DNA of 5,995 bases from an uncultured Verrucomicrobiota bacterium (lineage in GTDB: Bacteria; Verrucomicrobiota; Verrucomicrobiia; Limisphaerales; JADLHS01), in contig CALAYC010000326.1 of NCBI GenBank assembly GCA_937894935.1, positions 1-5,995 on the forward strand, given 5' to 3'. Positions 5,499 through 5,995 of this stretch are shown piece after piece. A program made the position numbers and the translations under genes. Position 1 is the stretch's first letter, and the number at the start of each line of letters is the position of its first letter. The notes under the pieces are model-generated. The model searched no databases. It saw nothing but the letters and a program-made list of their open reading frames with translations, and was not told the origin of the DNA.

Positions 5499-5995
5499 AT
5501 GAATCGCCGTCAATTTATTCGGACATCAGGTATGCTCGCGGCGACGGTTTCCGTCGCTGGTCTCAGTGGTTGCGCAACGACTTCGTCGCGTCGGACGTGG
5601 TTTGAAATTTCTCTCGCGGAATGGTCGTTGCACCGCTCTATCCGCAATGAAAAGAAACTGACCAATCTGGATTTCCCCAAGGTCGCCAAGCGCGAATTCG
5701 GCATCGATGCCGTCGAATACGTGAATCAGTTTTTCATGGAAAAGGCGCGCGATCAGGCGTACCTGAAAGAGTTGAAGGACATTTGTGATGGCGAGGGAGT
5801 GAAGAGTGTTTTGATCATGTGTGACGGCGAGGGCAACCTCGGTGATGCTTCAACGGAGCGTCGTGAGCGCGCGGTGACGAATCATCATAAATGGGCGGAG
5901 GCGGCGAAGTTTCTTGGTTGCCATAGCATTCGAGTGAACGCCGCGACGGGCGGGCAGGGGAGTTTTGAAGAACAGCAGAAACGCGCGGCGTTCAC
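5499..5995 (+). CDS. Exported sugar phosphate isomerase/epimerase-like TIM-barrel protein, partial
   Basis: The first 165 residues are present and the gene continues past the right edge. The N-terminus NRRQFIRTSG (2-11) is a twin-arginine motif, followed by a hydrophobic segment (12-22) and a lipobox LSGC with C25, so a Tat-exported lipoprotein is likely. The mature part begins FEISLAEWSLHRSI (35-48), then LDFPKVAKREFGIDAVEYVNQFF (57-79), KELKDICDGEGVKSVLIMCDGEGNLG (90-115) and the HHKWAEAAKFLGCHSIRVN (129-147) strand/helix. This matches the xylose-isomerase-like TIM barrel of sugar phosphate isomerases/epimerases, many of which carry Tat signals in Verrucomicrobia and Planctomycetes. The real substrate is unknown. 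ATG at 5499 is chosen because the Tat signal begins there and the upstream frame soon meets a TGA at 5445-5447. No Shine-Dalgarno is visible. It is divergent from uvrA and probably unrelated to repair. Confidence 0.88.
   Translation, partial: MNRRQFIRTSGMLAATVSVAGLSGCATTSSRRTWFEISLAEWSLHRSIRNEKKLTNLDFPKVAKREFGIDAVEYVNQFFMEKARDQAYLKELKDICDGEGVKSVLIMCDGEGNLGDASTERRERAVTNHHKWAEAAKFLGCHSIRVNAATGGQGSFEEQQKRAAF

Noticed and set aside
1..5995. CRISPR array, tRNA, rRNA, transposase or toxin-antitoxin genes
   Set aside because: No regularly spaced repeats, cloverleaf-like sequence or recognisable protein motifs of these types were found on reading both strands.

Overview
The window looks like chromosomal DNA of a Verrucomicrobia-type bacterium (the Pedosphaera/Limisphaerales side of the phylum is my best guess). 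The grounds are the double-length style of UvrA sequence, a small hypothetical protein of a type I associate with this phylum, a Tat/lipoprotein sugar-isomerase-like protein, near absence of Shine-Dalgarno sequences, and short palindromic repeats of the 'GTAGCCGCCGACGTGAGGAGGCGGA' kind. This placement is inference from remembered family features; no search was run.

Layout. Positions 5176 to 1 hold four genes on the minus strand in one direction: a complete 1075-residue UvrA (5176-1949), a GrpB/UPF0157 nucleotidyltransferase-fold protein (1928-1437, 20 bases after uvrA), a 186-residue conserved hypothetical (1197-637, after a 239-base gap that carries a repeat), and the first 197 residues of a second UvrA-type ATPase (593 to the left edge, 43 bases after the hypothetical). 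A 322-base divergent intergenic region (5177-5498) separates these from a plus-strand gene at 5499 that runs off the right edge. That gene encodes an exported, probably lipid-anchored TIM-barrel protein of the sugar phosphate isomerase/epimerase type.

How the genes relate. The complete UvrA resembles the N-terminal half, and the truncated one the beginning of the C-terminal half, of the double-length UvrA proteins of about 1800-2000 residues found in Planctomycetes and Verrucomicrobia. Here the two halves are in the expected order and on the same strand. They are separated by about 1.36 kb holding two small genes, with tandem stop codons ending the first half and an in-frame stop just before the second. 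This split arrangement is the most interesting feature of the window. UvrA is the damage sensor of nucleotide excision repair; the role of the two genes between is unknown.

A second theme is repeat-derived sequence inside uvrA. At least three short repeat structures are translated in frame at places where UvrA tolerates insertions: a 68-base inverted-repeat element, a 12-base direct repeat, and a 74-base element in the linker between the two ATPase modules. The last shares a 17-base core with the repeat between grpB and the hypothetical gene. I see no tRNA, rRNA, CRISPR array or transposase, and no convincing new multi-gene defence or metabolic system.
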